From contig NZ_FNCH01000001.1 of NCBI RefSeq assembly GCF_900100705.1, positions 62,001 through 126,000 on the forward strand: a stretch of DNA of 64,000 bases, read 5' to 3'. The position numbers and the translations under genes were made by a program. Positions 34,734-43,620 of this stretch are shown piece after piece (position 1 is the stretch's first letter; each line of letters begins with the position of its first letter). The notes beneath the pieces are model-generated. The model was given only the letters and a program-made list of their open reading frames with translations, was not told where the DNA came from and ran no database searches. The DNA comes from Pedobacter terrae. GTDB lineage: Bacteria; Bacteroidota; Bacteroidia; Sphingobacteriales; Sphingobacteriaceae.

Positions 34734-35312
34734 TTATCCCTTTCTTAAATATTTGGTTAAAATCACAATGGTCTGACCTTCTACTTTACCTTCAATCTGT
34801 TCGGTATTATCGTGTACCAGGCGGATGTTTTTGACTACAGTACCCAATTTAGCACTCAGTGTTGAGCCTTTAACATCGAGCGTTTTAACCAAAACCACGG
34901 TATCGCCTTCAAATAAACGGGTTCCATTGCTGTCCTGATGAAATTCAACTGTGCCTTCTTGCTCATGGTCGCCGGTTTTTTTAGCCCATTCCAGGGTTTC
35001 ATCATCCAGGTACAAAATGTCCAGACTGTCTGCCGCCCAACCTTCATTTCTCAGTCGGCTTAACATGCGCCAGGCCACTACCTGAACAGGTGCAAATTCT
35101 GACCACATGGTTTCTGTTAAAATTTTCCAGTGACTGGCATCAAGCTGTTCATTTTTTTCAATCTGATCTAAACAGTTTTTACAAACTAAAATGCTATTAT
35201 CGCTATTGGCATTGCTGGTTGGGGGTACTTCGTAAATTGATAAATTGTTTTCAGCAGTGCACAATTCGCATTTATTGCCCGAACGGGTTTGTAATTCTTG
35301 TATTAAAGACAT
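34734..35312 (-). CDS. PhnA/YjdM-like zinc-ribbon domain protein
   Basis: 192 residues. The N-terminus holds a two-Cys-pair zinc ribbon, NKCELCTAENNL and SILVCKNCLDQI (Cys15/18 and Cys44/47 approximately), and the C-terminus is the PhnA SH3-like domain: DSNGTRLFEGDTVVLVKTLDVKGS and GTVVKNIRLVHDNTEQIEGKVEG. The family was named for proximity to phosphonate genes in E. coli but has no proven role in phosphonate metabolism. The middle segment (about 60-110, WKILTETMWSEFAPVQVVAWRML) is longer than in YjdM. It sits between the two repeat arrays. Confidence 0.85.
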   Translation of the reverse strand: MSLIQELQTRSGNKCELCTAENNLSIYEVPPTSNANSDNSILVCKNCLDQIEKNEQLDASHWKILTETMWSEFAPVQVVAWRMLSRLRNEGWAADSLDILYLDDETLEWAKKTGDHEQEGTVEFHQDSNGTRLFEGDTVVLVKTLDVKGSTLSAKLGTVVKNIRLVHDNTEQIEGKVEGQTIVILTKYLRKG

Positions 35313-35370
35313 ATGATACTGGATTTTTCGCGAAAGTAATAAAACTAATTGGAATAAATGGATAGCAAGA

Positions 35371-36214
35371 GCATTCTCTTCTATAGGCTTTCCATGTGTT
35401 CAGAGTTTCCGTGGCCGAAAATAAATAGTTCGTGCAGACATAAACCATGGCGGAAAAGGTTTGTTAGGGAAAAAAATGATACTTGCTGATCATGTGGAAA
35501 GCAGGTTCCTGTTTTTATAGGTTGGTTTAGCCCTGCTCTCCACTTTACTCGTTGCACTCGTGTTCGTTCCGATCAGGTTTATTGACACTTGGTGGTGCTA
35601 CTATTTACGGTTAAACAGCGGGGTGCCTTCTATTTGGTAGGTTTTCCGTGTGTTCAGAGTTTCTGTGGCCGAAAATAAATGGTTCGAGCAGACACGGACC
35701 GTAGCGGAAAAGGTTTGTTAGGGAAAAAATGATATTTGCTGATCATGTGGAAAACAGGTTCCTGTTTTTATAGGTTGGTTTAGCCCTTCGCTCCAATTTA
35801 CTCGTTGCACTCGTGTTCGTTCCTATCATGTTTATTGATACTTTGCTGGTGCTACTATTTGCGGTTAAATAGCAGGGTGCTTTCCATTTGGTGTGTTTTC
35901 GGTGTGTTATGAGTTTCCGTGGCAAAAAAAATAAATAGTTCGTGCAGACACGAACCATGGCGGAAAAGTTTTGTTAGGGAAAAAATGATACTTGCTGATC
36001 ATGTAGAAAGCAGATTCCTTTTTTTTATAGATTTGGGTTAGCCCTGCGCTCCACTTTACCCGTTGCACCCGCGTTCGTCCGATCAGGTTTATTGATTTAG
36101 GCTGGTGCTACTATTTGCGGTTAAATAGCGGGGAGCCTTCTATTCGGTGGGTTTTCCATGTGTTCAGAGTTTCCGTGGCAAAAATAAATGGTTCGTGCGG
36201 ACACGGACCATGGC
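35371..36214. repeat. Tandem array of about 253-bp repeats (one partial start copy, two full, one truncated)
   Basis: Unit boundaries recur at GTGGAAAGCAGG/GTAGAAAGCAG: 35494, 35747 and 36003 (spacings 253 and 256). A partial copy precedes (35371-35493), and the last stops at 36214, 11 nt before the CtlX gene end. Each unit holds CTCGTTGCACTCGTG..TCAGGTTTATTGA and the hairpin GGTTCGTG-CAGA-CACGAACC (35427, 35681, 35937, 36190 starts). It is related to the 33688 and 34049 copies but lacks their ACGCGTTTTGAAACGC end. Open frames over this region are not genes. Confidence 0.8.
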
Positions 36215-36224
36215 GATTGGAATA

Positions 36225-37139
36225 TTAAGATTTACTCGGCAAATGTATTTCTGCCAGCATACACCTTGCGCTACCACCACCATTTTTTTCGATGGTGTAA
36301 AGTGGTGCGTAAATGATGCGACTGTACTGCTCCAATGCTTCAACCTGTTCAGAGTTTAACGATAAATAACCCTGCTCTGACATTACCAGCAAACTTTCAC
36401 CGGCCGTATTGGAAACCTGTAGCATATTTCCGGCAAATTTATTCATCTGTTCCAGACTGATTTCGATAATTTCTTTACCGCTACCTTTTAAACTGATATT
36501 CACTTGCAGACGTTCTTCGGCATCGCTGATCGAATCGAGACAAACTACCGCAAAACGATCGCCAATACACATCATCACATTGGTGTGGTAAATCGGGAAG
36601 TTATCACTGTCTACGGCCTGAAAGACAACAGGCTTGTATCCGCTAAGCATGCAAAAGTTATTTAAAACTTCTTCATCTGTGCGTACACTTAAACAGGCGT
36701 AGGCAATTTTATTGGTACGATCTAACACCATACTGCCAGTGCCTTCTAAAAAGGCATATTGCATTTCATAAAAGCTGAGGTCGCTTATATGGCTCAGTTC
36801 AAACCGGGTTTTCAGGCCTTCCAGTATTTCTTTCCTACGCTCTAAGCGGCGGTTCTCAGAAAACATGGGGTAGAGGTAAACCGAACCATCATCGTGAAAA
36901 GAGACCCAATTATTCGGGAAAATGGAATCGGGCGTTTCTGGTTGCAGGGTATCATCAACTACAGTAACATCAACATCATTTTGCCTTAACAGATCAACAA
37001 AACCATCAAACTCTTTTAAGGCCTGCGCTTGTACATCCTGCGTTTCGGATGCTACCTGAAATTTATTGTTCGCCGCAGTTTGCTCATTGAATTTAAAATC
37101 AATAGGGCGGATCATGAGGATATGGTTGGTTGTTTGCAT
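36225..37139 (-). CDS. ctlX: CtlX-like citrulline/arginine hydrolase (amidinotransferase family)
   Basis: 304 residues of the pentein (amidinotransferase) fold. MQTTNHILMIRPIDFKFNEQTA is the CtlX-type N-terminus. FPNNWVSFHDDGSVYLYPM (substrate Asp) and LEGTGSMVLDRTNK are the middle signature, IYHTNVMMCIGDRFAVVC carries the catalytic His region, and the family Cys is in NGGGSARCMLAEIHLP at the end. These enzymes hydrolyse citrulline or arginine-type guanidino/ureido groups. The arginine deiminase-family gene lies 82 nt upstream on the same strand, with a REP-like element between, so they may form one metabolic unit. Confidence 0.85.
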   Translation of the reverse strand: MQTTNHILMIRPIDFKFNEQTAANNKFQVASETQDVQAQALKEFDGFVDLLRQNDVDVTVVDDTLQPETPDSIFPNNWVSFHDDGSVYLYPMFSENRRLERRKEILEGLKTRFELSHISDLSFYEMQYAFLEGTGSMVLDRTNKIAYACLSVRTDEEVLNNFCMLSGYKPVVFQAVDSDNFPIYHTNVMMCIGDRFAVVCLDSISDAEERLQVNISLKGSGKEIIEISLEQMNKFAGNMLQVSNTAGESLLVMSEQGYLSLNSEQVEALEQYSRIIYAPLYTIEKNGGGSARCMLAEIHLPSKS

Positions 37140-37152
37140 TTTCTTTTTCTAT

Positions 37153-37216
37153 TCGTCATCCTGAATTCATTTCAGGATCTTTCTGATTAGATGCTGAAAT
37201 AAATTCAGCATGACGT
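37153..37216. repeat. Bacteroidota REP-like element, second copy (inverted)
   Basis: CGTCATCCTGAATTCATTTCAGGATC..GATGCTGAAATAAATTCAGCATGACG: the same paired arms as 10513-10580 but in the opposite orientation. It separates the CtlX and arginine deiminase-family genes. Confidence 0.7.
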
Positions 37217-37221
37217 TATAT

Positions 37222-38667
37222 TTATAAATTGTCTCTTAAAATGGGTAAACTCATACAATGGAAACCCCCACGGGCACGCGAAAGTTCTGCTGATGGCATT
37301 AAAATCAACGTATCGGTTATGGTTTCGGCATTTACCTTGCCACATTCCAGATCCTGGATTAAGTCTTTTACATCAACTACATCAAAACCTGCCGCTTTAA
37401 AGGCTTCAACAGTTTTATCGTTCCTGTCGTAACCTAAAACCACACCTTCTTTAATGGCCAGCAAGTTGCAGGAATCGGTCCATTGTTCTCTTGAATCATA
37501 AGGGAACGTATTGTTTCCGCTATAAATAATCTTTGTCGGTTCGGTACTCTTCAAATCATTCTGACTGATGTCGTTCAGCAAAGCTTCTACATGTTCAAAA
37601 TGTTTTGGTTCTTGCGGGTTGGCTTTTGTAAACTGAATGGCGGTAGTGGCTTCGAGTTTTTCGGGTTCTTTTAAAAAGTTGATCGGCTCGTAAGGATTGT
37701 ATTTCGGTGAATGTGCAATCGAGTTTAAAATTACCCAGGTGTTGCGTTTCACTTGTGTGAAAACAGTATCCAGGTGCATATAATCCCGCTTGCTCGGTAT
37801 TTTTACCACTGTAACTTTTTCTACCACATTCTGCTCGAACAAGAGTTTAATGGCTTCGTTGGCGCCATGTTCTGATGTCCGTTCGCTACACCCGATTAAT
37901 ACATGGTTGGGGCTTACCATCATCACGTCGCCACCTTCAAGTGTGGTGCTGAAAGCGGGTTCATCGCCAGGGCGTAAAAAGTGCATGGTAACATCCGGAA
38001 TTTCGAGAATGTTATTGCGGTAACTTTCAAATAATGGATGGTTAAAGAAAATATAGCGCATCAAAAGCGTTTCGCGTACGCGTGCTTTTTTTGCTGGTTT
38101 ATTTAACAGGATGTGGTCATTGATGGTGATACCCACATCGCGGGTAAAAATAAGGTTTGGAATTGGGGCAAAAATCATCGTATCGTTGGCCAGGGTGCCC
38201 GATATAAAGATCTCTGCAAGTTCTTTAGCCGGCGTATTGGTCAGTGCGATTTGCACTTTATAGGTACAGCCTTCAATGGCGCAAACAGCAGATACCAGTT
38301 TCTTCCGGATGGATTCATCCTCCAGCATTTCGCTCAATAAATTCTGTATCTCGATTACTGCTGTTGAGTTGTGAAACTCAGGATGGTTAGGCTTATAGAA
38401 ATTTCGGTTGGCAGCGTCTGAATCAATTTCAGCCAGTTTGCCTTTTATCTTATCCGGATCTAAAAAATACATCAACAATTTGATGTAATAATCGTATTCA
38501 CCCTTACGGATGGTATCTAAATGCACAATATCTTCGAAAAGCCAGTCTTGTGCTTTTGAAGGTACCACCTTGCCCAAACCACTATCAGGACTATGAATTA
38601 ACAATTTACGCAACCTGCCTATTTCGGTGTTTACGTTCACTTTAAAGTTTAGACTCTGCTCGCTCAT
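37222..38667 (-). CDS. Arginine deiminase family protein
   Basis: 481 residues, pentein fold. FTRDVGITINDHIL (substrate Asp-Arg), TTLEGGDVMMVSPNHVLIGCSERTS, DYMHLDTVFTQV (catalytic His and Asp) and the C-terminal RARGGFHCMSLPILRDNL (catalytic Cys) are the ADI signature in order. Arginine deiminase converts arginine to citrulline and ammonia. It is longer than typical 400-420-residue ArcA because of an insertion around 60-115 and another around 325-375. Together with CtlX it suggests arginine to citrulline to ornithine conversion. Carbamate kinase and ornithine carbamoyltransferase are not in the window. Confidence 0.87.
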   Translation of the reverse strand: MSEQSLNFKVNVNTEIGRLRKLLIHSPDSGLGKVVPSKAQDWLFEDIVHLDTIRKGEYDYYIKLLMYFLDPDKIKGKLAEIDSDAANRNFYKPNHPEFHNSTAVIEIQNLLSEMLEDESIRKKLVSAVCAIEGCTYKVQIALTNTPAKELAEIFISGTLANDTMIFAPIPNLIFTRDVGITINDHILLNKPAKKARVRETLLMRYIFFNHPLFESYRNNILEIPDVTMHFLRPGDEPAFSTTLEGGDVMMVSPNHVLIGCSERTSEHGANEAIKLLFEQNVVEKVTVVKIPSKRDYMHLDTVFTQVKRNTWVILNSIAHSPKYNPYEPINFLKEPEKLEATTAIQFTKANPQEPKHFEHVEALLNDISQNDLKSTEPTKIIYSGNNTFPYDSREQWTDSCNLLAIKEGVVLGYDRNDKTVEAFKAAGFDVVDVKDLIQDLECGKVNAETITDTLILMPSAELSRARGGFHCMSLPILRDNL

Positions 38668-39051
38668 AAATAAATTAGTTGTTACAAATCTATTAGAAAA
38701 ATTCAGATATGAGAATTGGGATGAAAGATTTGGGCTAGTATGACATTTTTTATGATTGGAAGTCAGGTGTCGGAGGTCCGAAGTTCAAAGTTTTGGTTAC
38801 CATCAACAAAACCGTCCAGAACGGTTAAGCCGGAAAAATAATATGACACCGGACTTCTAAAATCTTAATTCCGGCTTTTGCAAAGAACGATAACCGTAAA
38901 CCTTATTGTAGCGGCAGCTCCCGATTTCTTCAATCGGCACTATAGGGAAAAGAAGGACTATCGGCACCGATAAGCACTACAGCACCTTTCCAACCTTTCA
39001 GAAGCTCAAAAACCTTCCATCTTAAACCTTTTACCTTCCACCTTTTTTACA
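38668..39051. other. Gene-free spacer upstream of argS
   Basis: No convincing gene. Short low-complexity purine/pyrimidine-rich words (CCTTCCATCTTAAACCTTTTACCTT-type) precede the argS -7 box, and a loose CCGATTTCTTCAATCGGCAC / CTATCGGCACCGATAA inverted pair lies at about 38920-38975. Confidence 0.4.
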
Positions 39052-39059
39052 TATTTTTG
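39052..39059 (+). promoter_or_regulatory. argS -7 box (TATTTTTG) adjacent to the start codon
   Basis: TATTTTTG matches TAnnTTTG and ends only 4 nt before the ATG at 39064. If used, transcription would start at or just after the start codon, giving a leaderless mRNA. Confidence 0.45.
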
Positions 39060-39063
39060 GCCT

Positions 39064-40836
39064 ATGAATTTTATTATTACCGAGACGCGGAAAGCCATTT
39101 TGGAGCTTTACAAAGAAGAAATAGCTGAAAGTGTAATCAATATACAGGAAACACGTAAAGAATTTGAAGGCCAGGCTACTATTGTGGTTTTTCCGATTAC
39201 GAAAATCTCTAAAAAATCACCCGAGCAAACAGCTACCGAAATAGGCGAATATTTAGTGTCCCATGTAGATGATATTACCAAATTTAATGTTGTTAAAGGT
39301 TTTTTGAACCTCAGCATTGCGGAAAGTTATTTCTTAAAGCAGTTTAACGAAGAGATTTTATCAGCTGATTTTGGTAGATACCCGTCAAACGGGAAAAAGG
39401 TAATGGTAGAATATTCATCGCCAAATACCAACAAACCGCTTCACTTGGGGCATGTACGCAATAACTTATTGGGTTATTCGGTTTCCGAATTGCTTAAAGC
39501 TTATGGCTATGATGTGGTAAAAGTAAACCTGGTTAACGATCGTGGTATTCACATCTGCAAATCGATGCTGGCCTGGCAAAAATGGGGTAATGGCGAAACC
39601 CCGGAAAGTATGGGCGAAAAGGGCGACCATTTAGTTGGCCGATACTACGTTATATTTGATAAAGAATATAAAAAAGAGATTGATGCCTTAAAAGCAGCAG
39701 GACAAAACGAAGATGAAGCCAAGAAAAATGCACCATTAATTAAGGAAGCACAACAAATGCTTTTGAAATGGGAGCAGGGTGATGAGGAAGTGGTTTCGCT
39801 TTGGAAAACAATGAACGAATGGGTATACGCAGGCTTTAATATTACCTATAAAAACCTGGGTGTAGATTTTGATAAGTTTTACTACGAGAGCAATACCTAT
39901 CTTTTAGGAAAAGGCACGGTTGATGAAGGTTTGGCCAAAGGTGTTTTCTTTAAAAAAGAAGATGGTTCGGTATGGATTGATTTAACTGAAGATGGTTTAG
40001 ACCAGAAACTGGTATTACGTGCTGATGGCACTTCGGTTTACATTACACAGGATTTGGGTACTGCCGAAATGAAACACGACGATTTCGATATGGATGAGTC
40101 GATTTACGTAGTGGGTAACGAACAGGATTACCATTTTAAGGTTTTGTTCCTCATTTTAGAGAAACTGGGTAAAAGCTGGGCGAAAGGTTTATATCACCTA
40201 TCGTACGGGATGGTAGATTTACCTAACGGAAAGATGAAAAGCCGTGAGGGAACCGTGGTAGATGCCGATGAACTGATTGAAAGCATGGTTACCACCGCAC
40301 GCGAAAAAACGGAAGAATTAGGTAAAACCAACGATTTTCCTCAGGAAGATAAAGAAGAACTTTACAAAAACATTGGTTTGGGGGCTTTAAAATATTTCTT
40401 ATTAAAGGTAGAACCTAAAAAACGTTTATTGTTCAATCCGGCAGAGAGTATCGATTTTCAAGGTAACACTGGCCCATTTATTCAGTACACCCATGCCAGG
40501 ATAAAATCGTTGTTAAGTAAATCGAACTATCAGTTTGCAGTTGCCGGTGAACAGTTTTCAGGGATATCGGCTGTAGAGCTGGAAATGATCCTGCAATTGG
40601 CCAAATACCCTACAGAAATAGAAATTGCGGCCAAGGCTTTTAGTCCGGCGAGTTTAGCCAACTATTTATATGAACTGGCCAAGCTGTTTAATAAGTTTTA
40701 CCATGAGGTACCTCCAATTGTGAAAACAGAAGATGGTGACTTAAAACAATTCCGCTTAAACCTTTGTAAAAAAACTGCTGATATTATTCATACAGGAATG
40801 TTGATTTTGGGGATCACTTCTCCGGAAAGAATGTAA
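39064..40836 (+). CDS. argS: Arginine--tRNA ligase
   Basis: 590 residues. It has the Add-1 N-terminal domain (about 1-110), the class I HIGH motif as HLGH at 127-130 (NTNKPLHLGHVRNN), a KMSK-like GKMKSREGTVVDADEL and the C-terminal DALR anticodon-binding domain with FIQYTHARIKSLL. It charges tRNA-Arg. Length is typical. It sits divergent from the arginine deiminase-family gene, so two arginine-consuming functions flank this intergenic region. Confidence 0.96.
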   Translation: MNFIITETRKAILELYKEEIAESVINIQETRKEFEGQATIVVFPITKISKKSPEQTATEIGEYLVSHVDDITKFNVVKGFLNLSIAESYFLKQFNEEILSADFGRYPSNGKKVMVEYSSPNTNKPLHLGHVRNNLLGYSVSELLKAYGYDVVKVNLVNDRGIHICKSMLAWQKWGNGETPESMGEKGDHLVGRYYVIFDKEYKKEIDALKAAGQNEDEAKKNAPLIKEAQQMLLKWEQGDEEVVSLWKTMNEWVYAGFNITYKNLGVDFDKFYYESNTYLLGKGTVDEGLAKGVFFKKEDGSVWIDLTEDGLDQKLVLRADGTSVYITQDLGTAEMKHDDFDMDESIYVVGNEQDYHFKVLFLILEKLGKSWAKGLYHLSYGMVDLPNGKMKSREGTVVDADELIESMVTTAREKTEELGKTNDFPQEDKEELYKNIGLGALKYFLLKVEPKKRLLFNPAESIDFQGNTGPFIQYTHARIKSLLSKSNYQFAVAGEQFSGISAVELEMILQLAKYPTEIEIAAKAFSPASLANYLYELAKLFNKFYHEVPPIVKTEDGDLKQFRLNLCKKTADIIHTGMLILGITSPERM

Positions 40837-40909
40837 GGTAGTGGATGGAAGAGGTGTAATGAATTATGAACGAGACATGTAAGATGAATGATGTGTTCAC
40901 ACGCACAGG

Positions 40910-41620
40910 ATGGCAACTGAACTGATTTTACTTTGTTTGGTTGCTTTTGCAGCCGGCTTTATAGATGCTATTGTAGGTGGCGGAGGTTTATTGCAAACCC
41001 CTGCCATTTTGCTTATCCTGCCTCACTATCCGGTTGCTACGCTTTTAGGTACAACCAAAATTCCATCAATTGCAGGCACAACACTTGCTGCCTTTAAATA
41101 CGCTAAACAAGTTAAGTTTAATTATCAGGTGCTTATTACCTGTGCCAGTACCGCATTTATTTCTGCTTTTTTGGGCGCTTTTCTGGTGAGCAGGATTGAT
41201 AATTCAGTAATCAAGCCGATTATTCTGGTGGTATTGATTTTAGTAGCTGCTTACACTTATTTTAATAAACAATTTGGGATTCATCAGGAAAAGAATCACG
41301 CTGTTAAAAAACAGGTTTTAATGTCGGCTGTTTTTGGCCTGGTTATCGGCTTCTATGATGGATTGATTGGTCCAGGCACAGGTGCTTTTCTGATATTGAT
41401 TTTCATCGCAGTGCTCGGCTTCGATTTTATTGGCGCCAGCGCCCATGCTAAAATCGTAAATATGGCCACCAATCTGGCCGCGATTCTGTACTTTAGTTCA
41501 ACCGGCCATATCTTATTTCAATATGCCATACCCATGGCTGTTTTTAACCTCTTTGGAGCTTTTTTTGGTACGAAGCTGGCTTTGCTTAAGGCAATAAATT
41601 TGTACGCATCTTTTTTCTGA
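40910..41620 (+). CDS. TauE/SafE family membrane permease, 3' end frameshifted
   Basis: 236 residues as read. Two TauE repeats are visible: an N-terminal one (AAGFIDAIVGGGGLLQTPAILL, about 14-36) and a second (GFYDGLIGPGTGAFLILIF, about 147-165), each with the family glycine motifs. The family exports or imports sulfite, sulfonates or related anions. As read it ends in AINLYASFF. In the next frame the sequence continues NKFVRIFFLIVIFGTILRF and so on to a stop at 41668-41670, giving a normal final helix. The shift needs one extra G at the GG at 41590-41591. Confidence 0.85.
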   Translation: MATELILLCLVAFAAGFIDAIVGGGGLLQTPAILLILPHYPVATLLGTTKIPSIAGTTLAAFKYAKQVKFNYQVLITCASTAFISAFLGAFLVSRIDNSVIKPIILVVLILVAAYTYFNKQFGIHQEKNHAVKKQVLMSAVFGLVIGFYDGLIGPGTGAFLILIFIAVLGFDFIGASAHAKIVNMATNLAAILYFSSTGHILFQYAIPMAVFNLFGAFFGTKLALLKAINLYASFF

Positions 41621-41845
41621 TTGTTATTTTTGGAACAATCCTACGTTTTGCTTTTGATATTTTAAAATAAAGCAAAAGAAATCAACTACATCACACTATT
41701 TGTTTTTGGAACATAAATTATCTTCGGGGTAACACTCTTATTAAAATACCGTATTGGCCTGATGCCCGATTTGATTTAACTAAAAATCGGCTCAATCTTT
41801 GCTGCTTGTCAAACTTAAATTTTTACTAGCAATCCCATTTAGATT

Positions 41846-42397
41846 ATGAACAAATTACAAGCACTATCCTTAAAACCATTAATCGCTATTTTAGTTCTCA
41901 TTACACTTTTTTTCTCGGCATGCTCTGAAACACCTGAACGTTTTTTCGACATTGCGATCTTAAACACCAATATGATCAACGATTTTGCCAGCGCCGATCT
42001 GGCCAGACACATCAACGATGAAACCAAAGAATATCCTGATATTCCATCCAGTAAAAAGAAAGGCAATGAGGCCGCCATCAGCCTAAATAACAAGATATTA
42101 TACCTGGAGCAATCGCTGGATAAAGTAAAAAAACTTTCGCCTTCTGGTGATGAGGAAAAGGAAATAAAAAACCTTTCGCAACAATTGTACGAGATGGTAA
42201 TTCCTGTTTACAAAAACGAATACCTTGCTTATGCTAAACTCTGCGACAGTAAAGGCAGCCAAAGTGCCAAAGATGAAATCATCAACAGTATTGACCAGAA
42301 ATATGGTGCGCGCTTTGAACAAAACTTTAATTCTTTGATGGAAAAAGGTAAGGTCTATGCTCAAAAGCACAATATCCAGGTAAATTGGGGTAATTAA
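41846..42397 (+). CDS. Hypothetical lipoprotein, helical
   Basis: 183 residues. The lipoprotein signal peptide ends LITLFFSAC with lipobox Ser-Ala-Cys (about 26-28). The mature part is helical and charged (LYLEQSLDKVKKLSPSGDEEKEIKNLSQQLYEM), a possible coiled coil. I do not recognise the family. A hairpin terminator lies about 48 nt downstream. Confidence 0.65.
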   Translation: MNKLQALSLKPLIAILVLITLFFSACSETPERFFDIAILNTNMINDFASADLARHINDETKEYPDIPSSKKKGNEAAISLNNKILYLEQSLDKVKKLSPSGDEEKEIKNLSQQLYEMVIPVYKNEYLAYAKLCDSKGSQSAKDEIINSIDQKYGARFEQNFNSLMEKGKVYAQKHNIQVNWGN

Positions 42398-42444
42398 ATA
42401 AATATGCTTTTATTCAAGTTTGACACGTTCGACTGAAAGTGCTT

Positions 42445-42487
42445 ATAACAGCCAAACATTCTCTCAACGGGAGTGATTGGCTGTTAT
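42445..42487 (+). terminator. Hairpin terminator-like element
   Basis: An 11-bp inverted repeat ATAACAGCCAA / TTGGCTGTTAT with a 21-nt loop containing CTC..GAG. There is no long T run, so confidence is limited. Confidence 0.45.
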
Positions 42488-42558
42488 CATGTTTCGATCG
42501 GGAAAAGTTTTAGCTGATCATTAATCATCAATAACAGAAAATTTTGTCCATTCCTAAA

Positions 42559-43389
42559 ATGATAAGAAATTTAAAATTAATAATGATTTTGGCTATGATA
42601 AGTTGTGTTGTTCAGGCACAGCCTTTTTTCCTTAAATCAACGTCAGGCGGCAAACCCTTCCTCATGAATATCTATTACGGCACTGACGGAAAGGGTGCAT
42701 ATGTGAAATACCGGGGCCAGCAGGGAGTTATTCCACTCAAGCTAAAAAGCCAGACCGTGCAGGATAAAACTTCGAAACTAAAGGTTACCTACGTTTGGGA
42801 TGAAGTAATTGAAGGAAAAGTGACCGGAACTTATAAACTAAGTCAGCAAGCCAATCAAATATCAGCAGCATCGTACTGGAGAAATAAAGATGGTAAGCTA
42901 TTTAAACTGGAGCAGGTGAAAAATCAGGATGATTATGCTGGAAAGGTAAGTTATCTGCTGCATGGGGTACTTCTGTCTTTTTCGCAAGGAATGGATGAAC
43001 AGCTTACCTTCGACTATCCGGATCAGATTACAAAAAAAGCTCATTTACCTGGTTTTGATAGCCCAGACCCTCAACGTAAAGGTTCTATAGATGACTATAA
43101 TTTTGATGGATATGATGATGTGGCATTTTCCATTCCAGATGCCGGGATGGGCGTTTACCGAACCTTTACCATTTATCTGTACAATCCCATGTCAAAGCGG
43201 TTCGAATTGCTCGCGGAACCAAATGATGATAGAGCCAAATGTTCTGGATTTTGTGATGTAACATTAGATCAGAAGAATAAATTGCTTCTTACCTCCTGTA
43301 GAGGGGGTGCAAACTGGTGGAATAATGTATATAAATATACGGCCAGTAATCACTTAACCTGGATAAGTTCCAAAAAAGCAGAAAATTAG
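42559..43389 (+). CDS. XAC2610-related secreted protein with FG-GAP-like loop
   Basis: 276 residues from the ATG at 42559, with a signal peptide ending CVVQAQ (about 21). The C-terminal half contains NFDGYDDVAFSIPDAGMGVY and GFCDVTLDQKNKLLLTSCRGG, the pattern seen in XAC2610-like proteins whose beta repeats bind calcium. The N-terminal region (about 25-125) is a beta-rich stretch. Function unknown; XAC2610-related proteins are hypothetical or linked to antibacterial immunity in some species, which I do not claim here. Confidence 0.7.
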   Translation: MIRNLKLIMILAMISCVVQAQPFFLKSTSGGKPFLMNIYYGTDGKGAYVKYRGQQGVIPLKLKSQTVQDKTSKLKVTYVWDEVIEGKVTGTYKLSQQANQISAASYWRNKDGKLFKLEQVKNQDDYAGKVSYLLHGVLLSFSQGMDEQLTFDYPDQITKKAHLPGFDSPDPQRKGSIDDYNFDGYDDVAFSIPDAGMGVYRTFTIYLYNPMSKRFELLAEPNDDRAKCSGFCDVTLDQKNKLLLTSCRGGANWWNNVYKYTASNHLTWISSKKAEN

Positions 43390-43620
43390 GAGCTATATTC
43401 TGTTATTAAAATTGTTATCGTGAGATTCCTGAAGTTTACCATTTAGCTATCTATAGTGATCCTCTTTTTGCAGGAACCGGCTGAAATAAATTACTTTCAT
43501 TGAGCTCACTTAAGGCGCTGTTTCTTAGTTTTCTGCTGCGCTATAGGTGACAAATGCTTTACATCCAAAGCTATTTTGGAATGCATCAAGCCGGGCATAA
43601 TATAAAAAAGTAGTTTTATA

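Noticed and set aside
34734..35312. Phosphonate-metabolism role for the PhnA-like gene
   Set aside because: The name is historical; no phosphonate genes are near and the family lacks a proven role in that pathway.
35371..36214. CRISPR or coding repeat in the 253-bp tandem array
   Set aside because: Units are far too long for CRISPR repeats, and no unit has a conserved open frame.
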